The notes: generated by a model from the letters alone, not told the origin. 64,000 bases of DNA from Anaerolineae bacterium (GCA_022013685.1 JAKLPV010000047.1:1-64000); one strand, 5' to 3'; positions 9,083-17,521 are shown, counted from the first letter of the stretch. Numbers and translations are program-made.

Positions 9083-10138
9083 ATGCAAATTGAACTGGAA
9101 TTGTTCGACCTGATCACAACCGCAAAAATCGCGCTGACCAGCATCCTGCTGGCGTTTGCGCTTGGCCCGCTCGGGATCTGGCTGGCGCGCCGCTTTGGGC
9201 TGGTAGATTACCCCGGCGCGGCAGCGCACAAACAACACAGCCAACCGACCCCGCTGGCAGGCGGGATTATCCTGATCCTGTGCCTGCCGCTGGTCATGTG
9301 GCTGTGGGGAATATGGCATGAGGACCTGTGGGACCTTTTCATGGGTGCAACGGTTATCTTCATCTTCGGCCTGCTCGATGATCACTACGGCTTTAACGCG
9401 CCGATGAAATTCAGCGGGCAGATCCTTGGGGCAGTCGTCCTGGTCTTGAACGGCTTTTCGGTGCAATTTCTGGGCAACCTGGGGCTTCCTCTCGGCGATC
9501 AGGCGATTAGCATCCTGCAAATTTTCATTACCATCTTCTGGCTGGTGGGCATCACCAACGCCTTCAACCTGACCGACAGCATGGACGGCCTGACCGCCGG
9601 GCTGGCCGCCATTTCTGCCGGATTTTTTATGATGGTTTGCCTGGTTTCCGGCCAACTTGCGCTGGCGCAGTTAAGCGCATTGCTGTTTGGGGTGGCCATC
9701 AGTCTGTATGCGTTGAACATGACCCCAGCCCTGTCTTTTCTCGGCGATTCTGGGGCGCAGACGTTTGGCTTCCTGCTGGCCGGGATTGCCGTAAAGTACA
9801 CACCAAACGACGCCCCACAAGGTTCGACCTGGTTCATCCCCATGCTGTTACTGGCCATGCCGATTTTCGATACGTGCCTGGTTGTCCTTTCACGCCTGCG
9901 ACGCAAAAAACCACTCTTCCAGGCTGACCTGGCGCACACTTATCACCGCCTGGTGAAGTTGGGTTTAACCCCGCGCAAAGCAGTTTTCCTGATTCAAATG
10001 ATAGCTTTGCTTTCCTGCACCCTGGCTTTCATCATGATATCCTTCCAACCCGTGCTGGCAAACATCGTTTTTTTTGTACTGATCGCATTAGGCGGACTGG
10101 CGATTTCCCTGCTTGAATTTTACATAAAAATAGAATAA
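9083..10138 (+). CDS. Glycosyl-1-phosphate transferase, TagO/WecA (MraY) family
   Basis: 351 residues with about eleven membrane segments. Conserved catalytic loops of polyprenyl-phosphate sugar-1-phosphate transferases are present: FGLLDDHYGF (Mg-binding aspartates), NAFNLTDSMDGLTAG, FLGDSGAQTFGF and the cytoplasmic HxH-like DLAHTYHRLVKLG. The enzyme should transfer a sugar-1-phosphate, typically GlcNAc-1-P, from a UDP-sugar to undecaprenyl phosphate at the inner face of the membrane, starting synthesis of a surface glycan. The C-terminal motif and length fit TagO/WecA better than MraY. It follows the DUF255 gene by 6 bases. No other glycan genes are adjacent. Confidence 0.88.
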   Translation: MQIELELFDLITTAKIALTSILLAFALGPLGIWLARRFGLVDYPGAAAHKQHSQPTPLAGGIILILCLPLVMWLWGIWHEDLWDLFMGATVIFIFGLLDDHYGFNAPMKFSGQILGAVVLVLNGFSVQFLGNLGLPLGDQAISILQIFITIFWLVGITNAFNLTDSMDGLTAGLAAISAGFFMMVCLVSGQLALAQLSALLFGVAISLYALNMTPALSFLGDSGAQTFGFLLAGIAVKYTPNDAPQGSTWFIPMLLLAMPIFDTCLVVLSRLRRKKPLFQADLAHTYHRLVKLGLTPRKAVFLIQMIALLSCTLAFIMISFQPVLANIVFFVLIALGGLAISLLEFYIKIE

Positions 10139-10147
10139 TTCTGGCTC

Positions 10148-10175
10148 TTGACAAGGGGTGGATTGAGCCTATAAT
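10148..10175 (+). promoter_or_regulatory. Strong sigma-70-type promoter for the methyltransferase-ZIP operon
   Basis: TTGACA at 10148-10153 and TATAAT at 10170-10175 are both perfect, with 16 bases between. The start point would fall inside the palindrome that follows. Confidence 0.85.
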
Positions 10176-10202
10176 ATATATTTAGTTAAGACTAAATATA
10201 TA
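10175..10202. promoter_or_regulatory. Palindromic operator over the transcription start
   Basis: Perfect 12-bp arms, TATATATTTAGT (10175-10186) and ACTAAATATATA (10191-10202), flank the loop TAAG. The core TTTAGT-TAAG-ACTAAA resembles binding sites of DtxR/MntR-type metal regulators, and the operon encodes a ZIP metal transporter. The regulator assignment is inference. Confidence 0.6.
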
Positions 10203-10236
10203 TTTCACTATAACTACAAAACTTTAGGAGTATCTT

Positions 10237-10833
10237 ATGAATCCCGAAACTATTTTTCGCCTGATCGCTCTCACCATCTTTCTTATCGGAGTTGGCATTT
10301 CGACCTATTTTCGCCGAAAGGCTGACCGAGAAAGCGGCGAAACAGTCTCGCGCAAAACAGATGGCAATCTACTGATGAGCATCATCCGCTTTGGCGGATT
10401 GGTACTCTGGCTGAGTCCGGTGGTCTATTTGCTGAATCCCGGCTGGATGGCCTGGTCAAAAATCGGCCTGCCTGAAGGGTGGCGCTGGTTTGGTGTCAGC
10501 CTCGGCATTCTGAGTGATTTCGGCATCTACTGGCTTTTCAGCAGTATTGGCAATAACATTACGCCAACCAGCGCCACCCGCAAGGAACACAAACTTGTCA
10601 CCAGCGGTCCCTATCGCTGGGTGCGGCATCCGCTTTATACGGTCGGCTCAGCACTCTTCGTCTCCTTTGGCCTGATGGCAGACAACTGGTTCATCGCCGC
10701 GCTTGGCCTGTTAGCATTCATTCTCATGGCCATTCGCACACCCAAAGAAGAAGCCAGCCTGATTGAAAAATTTGGCGACCAATACCGCAATTACATGAAA
10801 ACCACCGGGGCATTCCTGCCTAAACTGTTCTGA
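10237..10833 (+). CDS. Isoprenylcysteine-methyltransferase-like (ICMT/PEMT) membrane protein
   Basis: 198 residues with about four to five membrane segments and the SAM-binding signature near residue 127: TSGPYRWVRHPLYTVG, followed by RTPKEEASLIEKFGDQYRNYM, typical of the ICMT/phospholipid methyltransferase family. Bacterial members methylate unknown small or lipid substrates, and some sit beside metal or heavy-metal genes. TAGGAG lies 7 bases before the ATG. First gene of a three-gene operon driven by the 10148 promoter. Confidence 0.8.
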   Translation: MNPETIFRLIALTIFLIGVGISTYFRRKADRESGETVSRKTDGNLLMSIIRFGGLVLWLSPVVYLLNPGWMAWSKIGLPEGWRWFGVSLGILSDFGIYWLFSSIGNNITPTSATRKEHKLVTSGPYRWVRHPLYTVGSALFVSFGLMADNWFIAALGLLAFILMAIRTPKEEASLIEKFGDQYRNYMKTTGAFLPKLF

Positions 10834-10856
10834 TCTCCAGCTTCAGGATGATTAAA

Positions 10857-11339
10857 ATGATTAGCTACCCGCAGCTTCTCACAGATTCGGCAATTTATAT
10901 CGCAATAGCAACCATCGCATTACTGGGACTGGTGCTCTACAACCCGCGCCTGATGCTCCAAGATTATCCCCCGGCGATCAAAGCCATCCTCCCGCCCAAG
11001 ACGGATGTTGAAAAACGACAAAGCACCCTGCTGGGGATGCCTTTCTTGCTGGCGCTGCTGATCTTGCCGTTTGTGTTCGTTTTTCGGCTTGGGGAGACTT
11101 CTTTCCTGACGCTGTTTCTGCACGCTTTTGGCGTGGTCTGGGCCTTCAACCTCTGGGACTGGCTGGTGCTCGACTGGCTGATCTTCTGCACCATCACGCC
11201 CAAAGCGTTCGTCATCCCCGGCTCGGAAGGACACCCAGCTTACAAGGATTATGCTTTTCACTTCCGTGGCTTCCTGATCGGCACGATCTTCAGCCTGGTG
11301 ATCGGGCTGATCGTGGCAACGGTGGCTTATTTCATCTAG
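10857..11339 (+). CDS. Uncharacterised four-helix membrane protein
   Basis: About 160 residues with hydrophobic segments near 8-27, 60-80, 88-110 and 133-157. A conserved-looking [23 protein letters not shown] stretch separates the third and fourth segments, with [11 protein letters not shown] after the first. I do not recognise the family. The ATG at 10857 has AGGA at good spacing; an ATG three codons earlier overlaps that site and is unlikely. Its place between an ICMT-like methyltransferase and a ZIP transporter suggests a role in the same membrane or metal process. Confidence 0.7.
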   Translation: MISYPQLLTDSAIYIAIATIALLGLVLYNPRLMLQDYPPAIKAILPPKTDVEKRQSTLLGMPFLLALLILPFVFVFRLGETSFLTLFLHAFGVVWAFNLWDWLVLDWLIFCTITPKAFVIPGSEGHPAYKDYAFHFRGFLIGTIFSLVIGLIVATVAYFI

Positions 11340-11368
11340 TACTTAAAAATTTTCAAGGAGGAAATCTA

Positions 11369-12187
11369 ATGCAAATTTATGAATGGTTCGTTTCACTAAA
11401 CCCAATCCAGCAGGCGCTGGGGGCAACCCTGTTCACCTGGTCCGTGACCGCCCTAGGTGCCTCAGCAGTATTTTTTTTCAAATCGATCAACCGCAAGGTG
11501 CTCGATAGCATGCTCGGTTTTGCTGCCGGGGTGATGATTGCGGCCAGTTTCTGGTCGCTGCTGGCCCCAGCCATCGAAATGGCAGAAGGGAGCGGGGTGC
11601 CTTCCTGGGTCCCGGCGGTGACCGGATTTCTCTTCGGCGGGGTTTTCTTGTGGAGTATCGATAAAATCCTGCCGCATCTGCATTTAGGCTTCCCGACCAG
11701 CGAAGCCGAGGGAATCAAGACATCCTGGCAACGAAGCGTGCTGCTGGTGCTGGCGATCACCCTGCACAACATCCCCGAAGGGTTGGCTGTCGGTGTGGCT
11801 TTTGGCGCACTCGGCGCTGACCTGCCCTCTGCCTCCTTGGCCGGAGCAATAGCGCTGGCAATCGGTATCGGTTTGCAAAACTTTCCCGAAGGTGCGGCCA
11901 TTTCCATTCCGCTAAGGCGCGAGGGCATGTCTCGGCTGAAGAGTTTCTGGTACGGACAGATCTCAGGCATCGTTGAACCCATCGCCGGGGTAATAGGTGC
12001 GGCGGCGGTTTTGCTGATGCGCCCCATCCTGCCGTACGCTTTGGCTTTTGCGGCTGGCGCAATGATTTACGTGGTGGTCGAAGAATTAATCCCTGAATCG
12101 CAAATGAGCAAAGACACGCACTCCTCCACCTCGGGCGCGATGCTCGGCTTTGCAGTCATGATGCTGCTGGATGTTGCCCTGGGATAA
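11369..12187 (+). CDS. ZIP-family divalent metal transporter
   Basis: 272 residues with about eight membrane segments. The two metal-binding transport helices are clear: [15 protein letters not shown] (near residue 131) and [17 protein letters not shown] (near 170), plus VVEELIPES near 232. ZIP proteins move zinc, iron or manganese into the cytoplasm; the form here, with NFPEG rather than HNFPEG in the fifth helix, resembles the GufA/ZupT group. AAGGAGG lies 9 bases upstream. Third gene of the operon; regulation through the 10175 palindrome would fit metal-responsive control. Confidence 0.9.
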   Translation: MQIYEWFVSLNPIQQALGATLFTWSVTALGASAVFFFKSINRKVLDSMLGFAAGVMIAASFWSLLAPAIEMAEGSGVPSWVPAVTGFLFGGVFLWSIDKILPHLHLGFPTSEAEGIKTSWQRSVLLVLAITLHNIPEGLAVGVAFGALGADLPSASLAGAIALAIGIGLQNFPEGAAISIPLRREGMSRLKSFWYGQISGIVEPIAGVIGAAAVLLMRPILPYALAFAAGAMIYVVVEELIPESQMSKDTHSSTSGAMLGFAVMMLLDVALG

Positions 12188-12220
12188 CAAACGTTACGCC
12201 GCCCCCAACCGCGCAAAACA

Positions 12221-12256
12221 AAAACTGGATGCATCGATTGAGCGGCATCCAGTTTT
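12221..12256. terminator. Bidirectional terminator after the ZIP gene
   Basis: Perfect 12-bp arms (AAAACTGGATGC with GCATCCAGTTTT) around a 12-base loop lie between convergent genes; the arms themselves supply T-runs in both directions. Confidence 0.8.
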
Positions 12257-12280
12257 CTCATAATATCGCCAGCGGCTGTT

Positions 12281-13474
12281 TTAACCGCTATAGTAATTCG
12301 ACAAGACCATATTCAAACGATTCACAACAGTATCCAACTCGTCTTCGAGGAACTGGTCAATATCGCCTGTCTGCGATTCGAAGAAACGCTGCCAGAGCAT
12401 ATCGATCATGGTCACCAGGCGGTCTTCAACCATACCACCCAGGGGTGTTTTCGGAATCGAAACCCCACCACGAATCGCCGTCTCGATCATGGGACGATAT
12501 TCAGGGCGGACGTACTCATCCGGCAAACCGGCAATACAATCAAGGCGGGCGGGCATCAAACCTGCCAGGTAAGCTATCTTGATAGACGCTTCTCTGTCCG
12601 TCAATTTCTTGATCAACTCCACTGATTTAAGAACCTCGCGGCTGGAATTCCACACAACCAGGCCAGCGCCCCCTAAATAAGTGCGATTCATCGGGATAGC
12701 CAAACCAAGGTTCTCGCGTACTTCAGGCTCACAATATCTAAGCAACCATGGCCCGGAAATTCGAACCGCTGCCTGGCCTGTCATAAATAACCGGTCGGCA
12801 TCATCTGATCTAAGACGTTTCTGATCGGGGGCAAGGTATTTGTGTAAGGAAAGATAAGAACGCAACACCTGGCGCGGACCAGATTCTGCCAGGATCACCC
12901 GCCTGCCGGTTGAGTCAAGGTAACTATAACCACTGGCTTGCAGCCAGATAAAAAGTTCATGAATACTAACAAAGGAACGCAGCGTAGGCATGGCCCAGGG
13001 AGCAACGACACCTGCATCAGCCAGGGCCGCCAGCGTTTCATCAAAGCGTTCCGGCGAAGAAAACGCCCCTTCCTCCTGGATGCTGGCCTTTTGAAACAGA
13101 TCTCGGCGATAGTAAACCATCGAAACATCTGTCATCCACGGCACAGCATACAGTAAGCCTTGTTCATCAGAGCAAGCAGTAAATAAAGCCGGGGGATAAT
13201 TGTCCAAATTTCCCACAACATTTTCGGCGAATTCCTGGCAAGGCCTTAACGCGCCCATCGCAATAAAGTCATTTATCCAGGTGGAGCCCATTTCAGAAAC
13301 GTCAAAGACACCGCCATAAATGGCGTTGTTCACAAATTCAGAGCGGCCTTGTTCGTAAGTAAGTTCGCGTTTGGTAGCTTGAATCCCCATCTGCTGCTTG
13401 TAAGACAAAAAAATTTCTTCCAGATGTCCTGCAAGCTCATTATTATGCATCATCATAGAGAAGTTTATAGACAT
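12281..13474 (-). CDS. Family 1 solute-binding-protein-like protein without a signal peptide
   Basis: 397 residues from the preferred ATG at 13474, which has GCAGGA 7-10 bases upstream; an extended frame to 13513 lacks this. The body matches sugar-type ABC binding proteins: FDVSEMGSTWINDFIAMGAL, YAVPWMTDVSMVYYRRDLFQKA and LFMTGQAAVRISGPWLL. Unlike a normal binding protein there is no hydrophobic leader and no lipobox; the chain starts directly with the first strand (MSINFSMMMHN). No permease or ATPase is nearby. I infer a cytoplasmic relative, perhaps a ligand sensor, or a gene that lost its leader. Confidence 0.75.
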   Translation of the reverse strand: MSINFSMMMHNNELAGHLEEIFLSYKQQMGIQATKRELTYEQGRSEFVNNAIYGGVFDVSEMGSTWINDFIAMGALRPCQEFAENVVGNLDNYPPALFTACSDEQGLLYAVPWMTDVSMVYYRRDLFQKASIQEEGAFSSPERFDETLAALADAGVVAPWAMPTLRSFVSIHELFIWLQASGYSYLDSTGRRVILAESGPRQVLRSYLSLHKYLAPDQKRLRSDDADRLFMTGQAAVRISGPWLLRYCEPEVRENLGLAIPMNRTYLGGAGLVVWNSSREVLKSVELIKKLTDREASIKIAYLAGLMPARLDCIAGLPDEYVRPEYRPMIETAIRGGVSIPKTPLGGMVEDRLVTMIDMLWQRFFESQTGDIDQFLEDELDTVVNRLNMVLSNYYSG

Positions 13475-13537
13475 TTTTCTTCCTGCTCTAAAAGTAGCCT
13501 TAAAACCAACCAAACTTCTTATTGATCGTGCAATTTT

Positions 13538-13561
13538 CCTGATTGGTATAATTGTATCAGG
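13538..13561. promoter_or_regulatory. Promoter with flanking dyad upstream of the aldo/keto reductase
   Basis: A perfect TATAAT (13547-13552) is centred in a CCTGAT/ATCAGG dyad (13538-13543, 13556-13561). A repressor bound there would cover the -10 box. TTGATC at 13522 is a possible -35 with a long 19-base spacer. Confidence 0.45.
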
Positions 13562-13608
13562 ATAGGCGGTAAAATTAAATCAACTAAAAAATATGCAAGG
13601 AGAATACT

Positions 13609-14574
13609 ATGGAATACAGACGGTTAGGACGAGCTGGCATCAAGGTAAGTGTTTTATCATTTGGATCATGGGTTACATTCAGCAATCAGGCTGATATCGA
13701 TGCTGCCGCCGACATGATGTCTGCCGCTTATGAGGCAGGAGTCAATTTTTTCGACAATGCTGAAGTTTACGCGGGCGGAAAATCAGAACAAGTCATGGGC
13801 GCGGCGCTCAAAAAACTGGGCTGGCGGCGCAGCAGTTACCTGGTTTCAACCAAATTTTTCTGGGGACTGAACGACAACGTCAACGAGCGCAATACACTCA
13901 ACCGCAAACGGCTGATGGAGGCCATGGATGCTTCTCTCAAGCGCTTCGAACTGGATTATATCGACCTGGTCTTTTGCCACCGCCCCGACCCGGAAACACC
14001 CATCGAGGAAACGGCCCACGCCATGCACGACATCGTCACTTCAGGGCGGGCTCTCTACTGGGGCGTCTCCGAGTGGAGCGCGGATGAAATTCGCGCCGCC
14101 TGGAGCATCTGCGACAAATACGGCTGGCACAAGCCCATGATGGAACAACCGCAATACAACCTGCTCGCGCGCAAACGCGTCGAAGACGAGTATGCCCGCC
14201 TGTACGAAGACATCGGACTTGGAACCACCACCTGGAGTCCGCTGGCGTCTGGCCTGTTGACCGGCAAGTATAACAATGGCATCCCCGAAGGCTCGCGCGG
14301 CACGCTCCCCGGCTACGAATGGCTCAAAGAAGCCCTGACAGACCCAACGCGGCTCGAAAAAGTGCGCAAGCTGCAAGAAGTTGCCAATGGTTTAGACTGT
14401 TCACTTGCCCAACTGGCAATTGCCTGGTGCGCCAAAAACCCGAACGTCAGTACGGTCATTACCGGGGCTAGTAAGGTATCGCAGGTTCACGAGAACATGA
14501 AAGCGCTCGAAGTCCTGCCCAAGCTGACCCCGGAAGTTATGGCCCAAATCGACGAAATGGTCGGCAAAGCGTAA
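13609..14574 (+). CDS. Aldo/keto reductase, Kv-beta/AKR6-like
   Basis: 321 residues. A (beta/alpha)8 barrel with the AKR catalytic residues in sight: Asp in [14 protein letters not shown], the Tyr of the same segment, Lys in STKFFWG and His in [38 protein letters not shown] near the end contacts NADPH. The arrangement resembles potassium-channel beta subunits and E. coli YghZ-type reductases of small aldehydes. CAAGGAG sits 9 bases upstream. Not in an obvious operon. Confidence 0.9.
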   Translation: MEYRRLGRAGIKVSVLSFGSWVTFSNQADIDAAADMMSAAYEAGVNFFDNAEVYAGGKSEQVMGAALKKLGWRRSSYLVSTKFFWGLNDNVNERNTLNRKRLMEAMDASLKRFELDYIDLVFCHRPDPETPIEETAHAMHDIVTSGRALYWGVSEWSADEIRAAWSICDKYGWHKPMMEQPQYNLLARKRVEDEYARLYEDIGLGTTTWSPLASGLLTGKYNNGIPEGSRGTLPGYEWLKEALTDPTRLEKVRKLQEVANGLDCSLAQLAIAWCAKNPNVSTVITGASKVSQVHENMKALEVLPKLTPEVMAQIDEMVGKA

Positions 14575-14591
14575 TCGGCACAAAGAGCCTC

Positions 14592-14620
14592 CTGACAAAA
14601 ACGGCAAATGCCGCTATAAT
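14592..14620 (+). promoter_or_regulatory. Promoter of the aspartate kinase operon
   Basis: CTGACA (14592-14597) and TATAAT (14615-14620) are 17 bases apart. A perfect dyad CGGCA-AA-TGCCG (14602-14613) fills the spacer, so a repressor could also act here. Confidence 0.8.
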
Positions 14621-14643
14621 CGCGCCCATTAGGTAAACTAAAA

Positions 14644-14730
14644 ATGTCCTTTATCTCCATGACCACCACCACTATGATGACCATGACTCTGCATCAAGAG
14701 CCATTGCTTCGTGCTGGTGGTAGGGCCTGA
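14644..14730 (+). CDS. Thr/Met-rich leader peptide of an attenuator
   Basis: A 28-codon open frame starts 24 bases after the TATAAT, with AGGT 9 bases before the ATG. Residues 6-15 read MTTTTMMTMT: six Thr and five Met in 28 residues counting the start. Only 23 bases separate its TGA from a terminator hairpin, and aspartate kinase follows. The arrangement is that of E. coli thrL, where ribosome stalling at Thr/Ile codons prevents termination. Here stalling at Thr or Met codons would do the same, and both amino acids are end products of the aspartate kinase pathway. Confidence 0.8.
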   Translation: MSFISMTTTTMMTMTLHQEPLLRAGGRA

Positions 14731-14782
14731 CAAACCATACTACGCAAATACTAAACGCGGAGCATCAGCTCCGCGTTTTTTG
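14662..14782 (+). promoter_or_regulatory. Transcription attenuator upstream of aspartate kinase
   Basis: The terminator stem AACGCGGAGC (14754-14763) / GCTCCGCGTT (14768-14777) with loop ATCA is followed by TTTT. By hand folding, the Thr codon run ACCACCACCAC (14662-14672) can pair with GTGCTGGTGGT (14711-14721) with one mismatch, and GCTTCGTG (14706-14713) can pair with the terminator 5' arm CGCGGAGC (14756-14763) through 8 bp including two G-U pairs. The last two use overlapping bases, giving mutually exclusive protector and antiterminator forms. Confidence 0.75.
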
Positions 14783-14807
14783 TTATCTTAATCCAGGAGA
14801 AATTATC

Positions 14808-16232
14808 ATGAAAGATACATTGGTACTCAAATTCGGCGGCACATCGGTTGGCAGCGCCAAAGCCATTCGGCAGATCATCGAAATTGCGCGCAGGGCAAAA
14901 ACGGAATGGCACAATGTGGCCATTGTCGTCTCGGCCATGAGCGGGGTGACGGATGCCCTGCTGAACGGGGCCGCCGCCGCAGTCGCCGGGGACGAGCTGA
15001 TCGCCGAAAAAACCGCCGCAGAACTGCTCAAAAAGCACTTCGATGCGCTGGACGAACTGGCCCCGGATGCCGAAGAAGTGCGCGATTTTATCGAAAGCAG
15101 CCTGAACGAATTCGTGACCCTGGCGCACGCCATCCGCGTTCTGGGCGAGGCTTCACCGCGCGCGCTGGATGCGATCGCCTCGCTCGGTGAGCGGATGAGT
15201 GCCCCGGTCGTCTCGGCGGCCCTGCGCCATACCGGAATCGGCTCGGAGGGCGTGGACGCCCGCGAGGTGGTCCTGACCGACAGCCTCTTCCAATCAGCCG
15301 TACCGGATCTGGACGCCACGACCCGCAACGCGCAGCGCGTACTTTGGCCGCTCTTTCAGGCCGGGAAAGTGCCCGTCATCACCGGCTTTATCGGCGCAAA
15401 CGAGCAGGGTGTTGTCACGACCCTCGGGCGCGGCGGCAGCGATTTCTCCGGGGCCATTTTCGGGGTCGTGCTCGATGCAGACGAGGTCTGGATCTACACC
15501 GACGTAACCGGCGTGATGACCACCGACCCGCGCATCGACCCGCGCGCGCGCACCATCCCCGAACTGTCTTTCCGCGAAATCTCTGAACTGGCTTTTTACG
15601 GCGCGAAAGTTTTGCACCCCAAATCCATCCGCCCGGTGGTTGAAAAGGGGATTACGCTGTGGGTCAAAAACACGTTCGCGCCCGAAGAAGCCGGCACACG
15701 CATCGTCGCCGATGGCCTGGCGCAGCTGGGCGACCTGCGGGCGGTGACAGCCTTCAAGGGCCAGAGCATCATCACGGTCGAGGGGCGCGGCATGATCGGC
15801 ATTCCCGGCATCGCGGCGCGCACGTTTGGGGCGGTGGCGCGCGAAAACACCAGCATTGTCATGATCTCGCAGGCCTCCTCGGAGCAAAGCATTTGTTTTG
15901 TCGTCCCGAGCAGCACGGCAGATACGGTTGTCAAGGCCCTCGAACACGAATTTCGCCTGGAACTCAACCGGCGCGATATCGACAGCATCCAGAAATCGGG
16001 TGAAACCGCCATCATCACCATCGTCGGGGCGGGCATGCGCACCACTCCCGGTCTGGCGGGAAAAATCTTTACCGCCACCGGCAACGCCGGGGTCAACGTC
16101 ATCGCCATCGCGCAGGGATCGTCCGAATGCAGCATCAGCCTGGTGGTCGATGCGCCCGATGCACAAAAAGCGGTTCTGGCGGTGCATGAGTTGATTGTAA
16201 ACTCAAGCCCTGAGCGGAGCGACGAGTGCTAA
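14808..16232 (+). CDS. Aspartate kinase
   Basis: 474 residues, monofunctional but of the long ThrA-like type. KFGGTSVGS (residues 8-16) is the nucleotide-binding start, with TLGRGGSDFSG and YTDVTGVMTTDPR in the kinase domain. Two ACT domains follow (about 318-385 and 400-465), expected to bind Thr or Lys for feedback inhibition. It phosphorylates aspartate in the first step toward Lys, Thr and Met. CCAGGAG lies 10 bases upstream. The last residues (SSPERSDEC) come from a dispersed palindromic repeat that starts inside the gene, so the natural C-terminus has probably been replaced. Confidence 0.93.
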   Translation: MKDTLVLKFGGTSVGSAKAIRQIIEIARRAKTEWHNVAIVVSAMSGVTDALLNGAAAAVAGDELIAEKTAAELLKKHFDALDELAPDAEEVRDFIESSLNEFVTLAHAIRVLGEASPRALDAIASLGERMSAPVVSAALRHTGIGSEGVDAREVVLTDSLFQSAVPDLDATTRNAQRVLWPLFQAGKVPVITGFIGANEQGVVTTLGRGGSDFSGAIFGVVLDADEVWIYTDVTGVMTTDPRIDPRARTIPELSFREISELAFYGAKVLHPKSIRPVVEKGITLWVKNTFAPEEAGTRIVADGLAQLGDLRAVTAFKGQSIITVEGRGMIGIPGIAARTFGAVARENTSIVMISQASSEQSICFVVPSSTADTVVKALEHEFRLELNRRDIDSIQKSGETAIITIVGAGMRTTPGLAGKIFTATGNAGVNVIAIAQGSSECSISLVVDAPDAQKAVLAVHELIVNSSPERSDEC

Positions 16233-16321
16233 CGAGAAGCGTAGTCGAAGGGCGGGTTGCAGGGGAACCGTCCTTCGACTACGGCTTCGCAAAGAGCGCT
16301 CAGCCTCCGCTCAGGACTTGA
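16203..16321. repeat. Imperfect 119-bp inverted repeat after aspartate kinase
   Basis: The left half starts TCAAGCCCTGAGCGGAG and contains GCGTAGTCGAAGG; the right half contains CCTTCGACTACGGC and ends TCCGCTCAGGACTTGA. The halves are imperfect reverse complements. A single-sided relative is at 58655-58704. It overlaps the last 30 bases of the aspartate kinase gene and may also act as a hairpin in the mRNA before asd. Confidence 0.7.
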
Positions 16322-16347
16322 ACACTTAAACATCACAAGGAGCCATT

Positions 16348-17400
16348 ATGTCATCAAAAATCAAAGTCGCCATCCTTGGCGCAACCGGAGCTGTCGGCCA
16401 GCGTTTTGTGCAACTGCTTGAAAACCATCCCTGGTTCGAAGTCGCCGCCCTGAGCGGGTCGGAGCGCTCCATCGGACAGAAATACGGTGAAGCCTGCCGC
16501 TGGGTGCTCTCCGGGCCGATTCCCGCTTATGCCCGCGAAATGGTGGTTGTTCCATCTGCGCCCGGTTTCGAGGCCCAGATCGCCTTTTCGGCCCTGCCGA
16601 GCGAACAAGCCAAAGACATCGAACCGGAGCTGGCGCGGGCGGGTTACGCGATCTGCTCGAACGCGTCCTCCCACCGCATGTGGGAGGATGTACCAATCCT
16701 GATCCCCGAGGTCAACCCCGATCACACCAGACTGATCGAAATCCAGCGCAAACAGCGCGGCTGGAGCGGGTTGATCGTGACCAACCCGAACTGCACCAGC
16801 ACCGGCCTGACCATCGCCTTCCGCGCCCTGCACGACGCCTTCAGCATCCGGCGCGCTTTCATCGTCTCGATGCAGGCCCTTTCGGGCGCGGGCTACCCCG
16901 GCGTGGCCTCACTCGACATCATCGACAACGTCGTCCCATACATCGGCGGCGAGGAAGAAAAAGTGGAGACCGAACCGCTCAAAATGTTGGGCAGGTTCAA
17001 CGGCCAGGGCATCGATTTTGCCCCAATCCAGCTCTCAGCGCATACCAATCGCGTGGCGGTCATCGACGGGCACATGGTGGTCACTTCGGTGGAATTCAGG
17101 CGGGATGTCTCGTCGCAAGAGGCGATCGAGGCGCTGGCGGCTTTCTCCGCGCCGGAAATCGTCGCCGGGTTGCCTTCCGCACCCAAGCCTGTCATCGAGC
17201 TGCGGACGGAGGCCGACCGCCCGCAGCCGCGCCGCGACCGCGACTCTGGCAACGGCATGGCCAGCGTGGTCGGACGGGTGCGGGCAGACCCGCTCTTCCA
17301 CATCAAATTTGCCAACCTTTCGCACAACACCATCCGTGGGGCTGCCGGCGGGGCAATTTTGAATGCCGAGCTGCTGGTGGCGCAGGGGATTGTTGGATAA
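16348..17400 (+). CDS. asd: Aspartate-semialdehyde dehydrogenase, archaeal/fungal type
   Basis: 350 residues. The NADP fold begins VAILGATGAVGQRF, and the catalytic cysteine is Cys149 in NPNCTSTGL, followed by SMQALSGAGYPGVASLD. HTNRVAVIDGH and GNGMASVVGRVRADP are typical of the archaeal/fungal branch rather than the E. coli type. It reduces aspartyl phosphate to aspartate semialdehyde, the step after aspartate kinase, which is encoded just upstream. AAGGAG lies 6 bases before the ATG. Both genes should depend on the Thr/Met attenuator. Confidence 0.93.
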   Translation: MSSKIKVAILGATGAVGQRFVQLLENHPWFEVAALSGSERSIGQKYGEACRWVLSGPIPAYAREMVVVPSAPGFEAQIAFSALPSEQAKDIEPELARAGYAICSNASSHRMWEDVPILIPEVNPDHTRLIEIQRKQRGWSGLIVTNPNCTSTGLTIAFRALHDAFSIRRAFIVSMQALSGAGYPGVASLDIIDNVVPYIGGEEEKVETEPLKMLGRFNGQGIDFAPIQLSAHTNRVAVIDGHMVVTSVEFRRDVSSQEAIEALAAFSAPEIVAGLPSAPKPVIELRTEADRPQPRRDRDSGNGMASVVGRVRADPLFHIKFANLSHNTIRGAAGGAILNAELLVAQGIVG

Positions 17401-17403
17401 GGC

Positions 17404-17500
17404 AAAACCTGACAGGTCTCCACAAAACCCTGGCGCAAAAAAAACATGTCCACACCAAGGACACGGCAGACCAGGCGCTCTATGAGACCTGTCAGGTTTT
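17404..17500. repeat. Long-loop inverted repeat after asd
   Basis: Perfect 17-bp arms, 17404-17420 and 17484-17500, enclose 63 bases. Each arm contains the smaller palindrome ACCTGACAGGT. It lies between convergent genes and could terminate transcription, but it looks like a dispersed repeat unit. Confidence 0.65.
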
Positions 17501-17521
17501 AAACGAATCTGCTCACGGCTG

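Noticed and set aside
12281-13513. Start of the binding-protein-like gene at 13513 with a leader peptide
   Set aside because: The extra 13 residues (MVGFKATFRAGRK) are not hydrophobic enough for a signal peptide and lack a ribosome-binding site.
14575-14807. Lysine riboswitch upstream of aspartate kinase
   Set aside because: The leader is too short and lacks the multi-helix core; the Thr/Met leader ORF with terminator explains the region.
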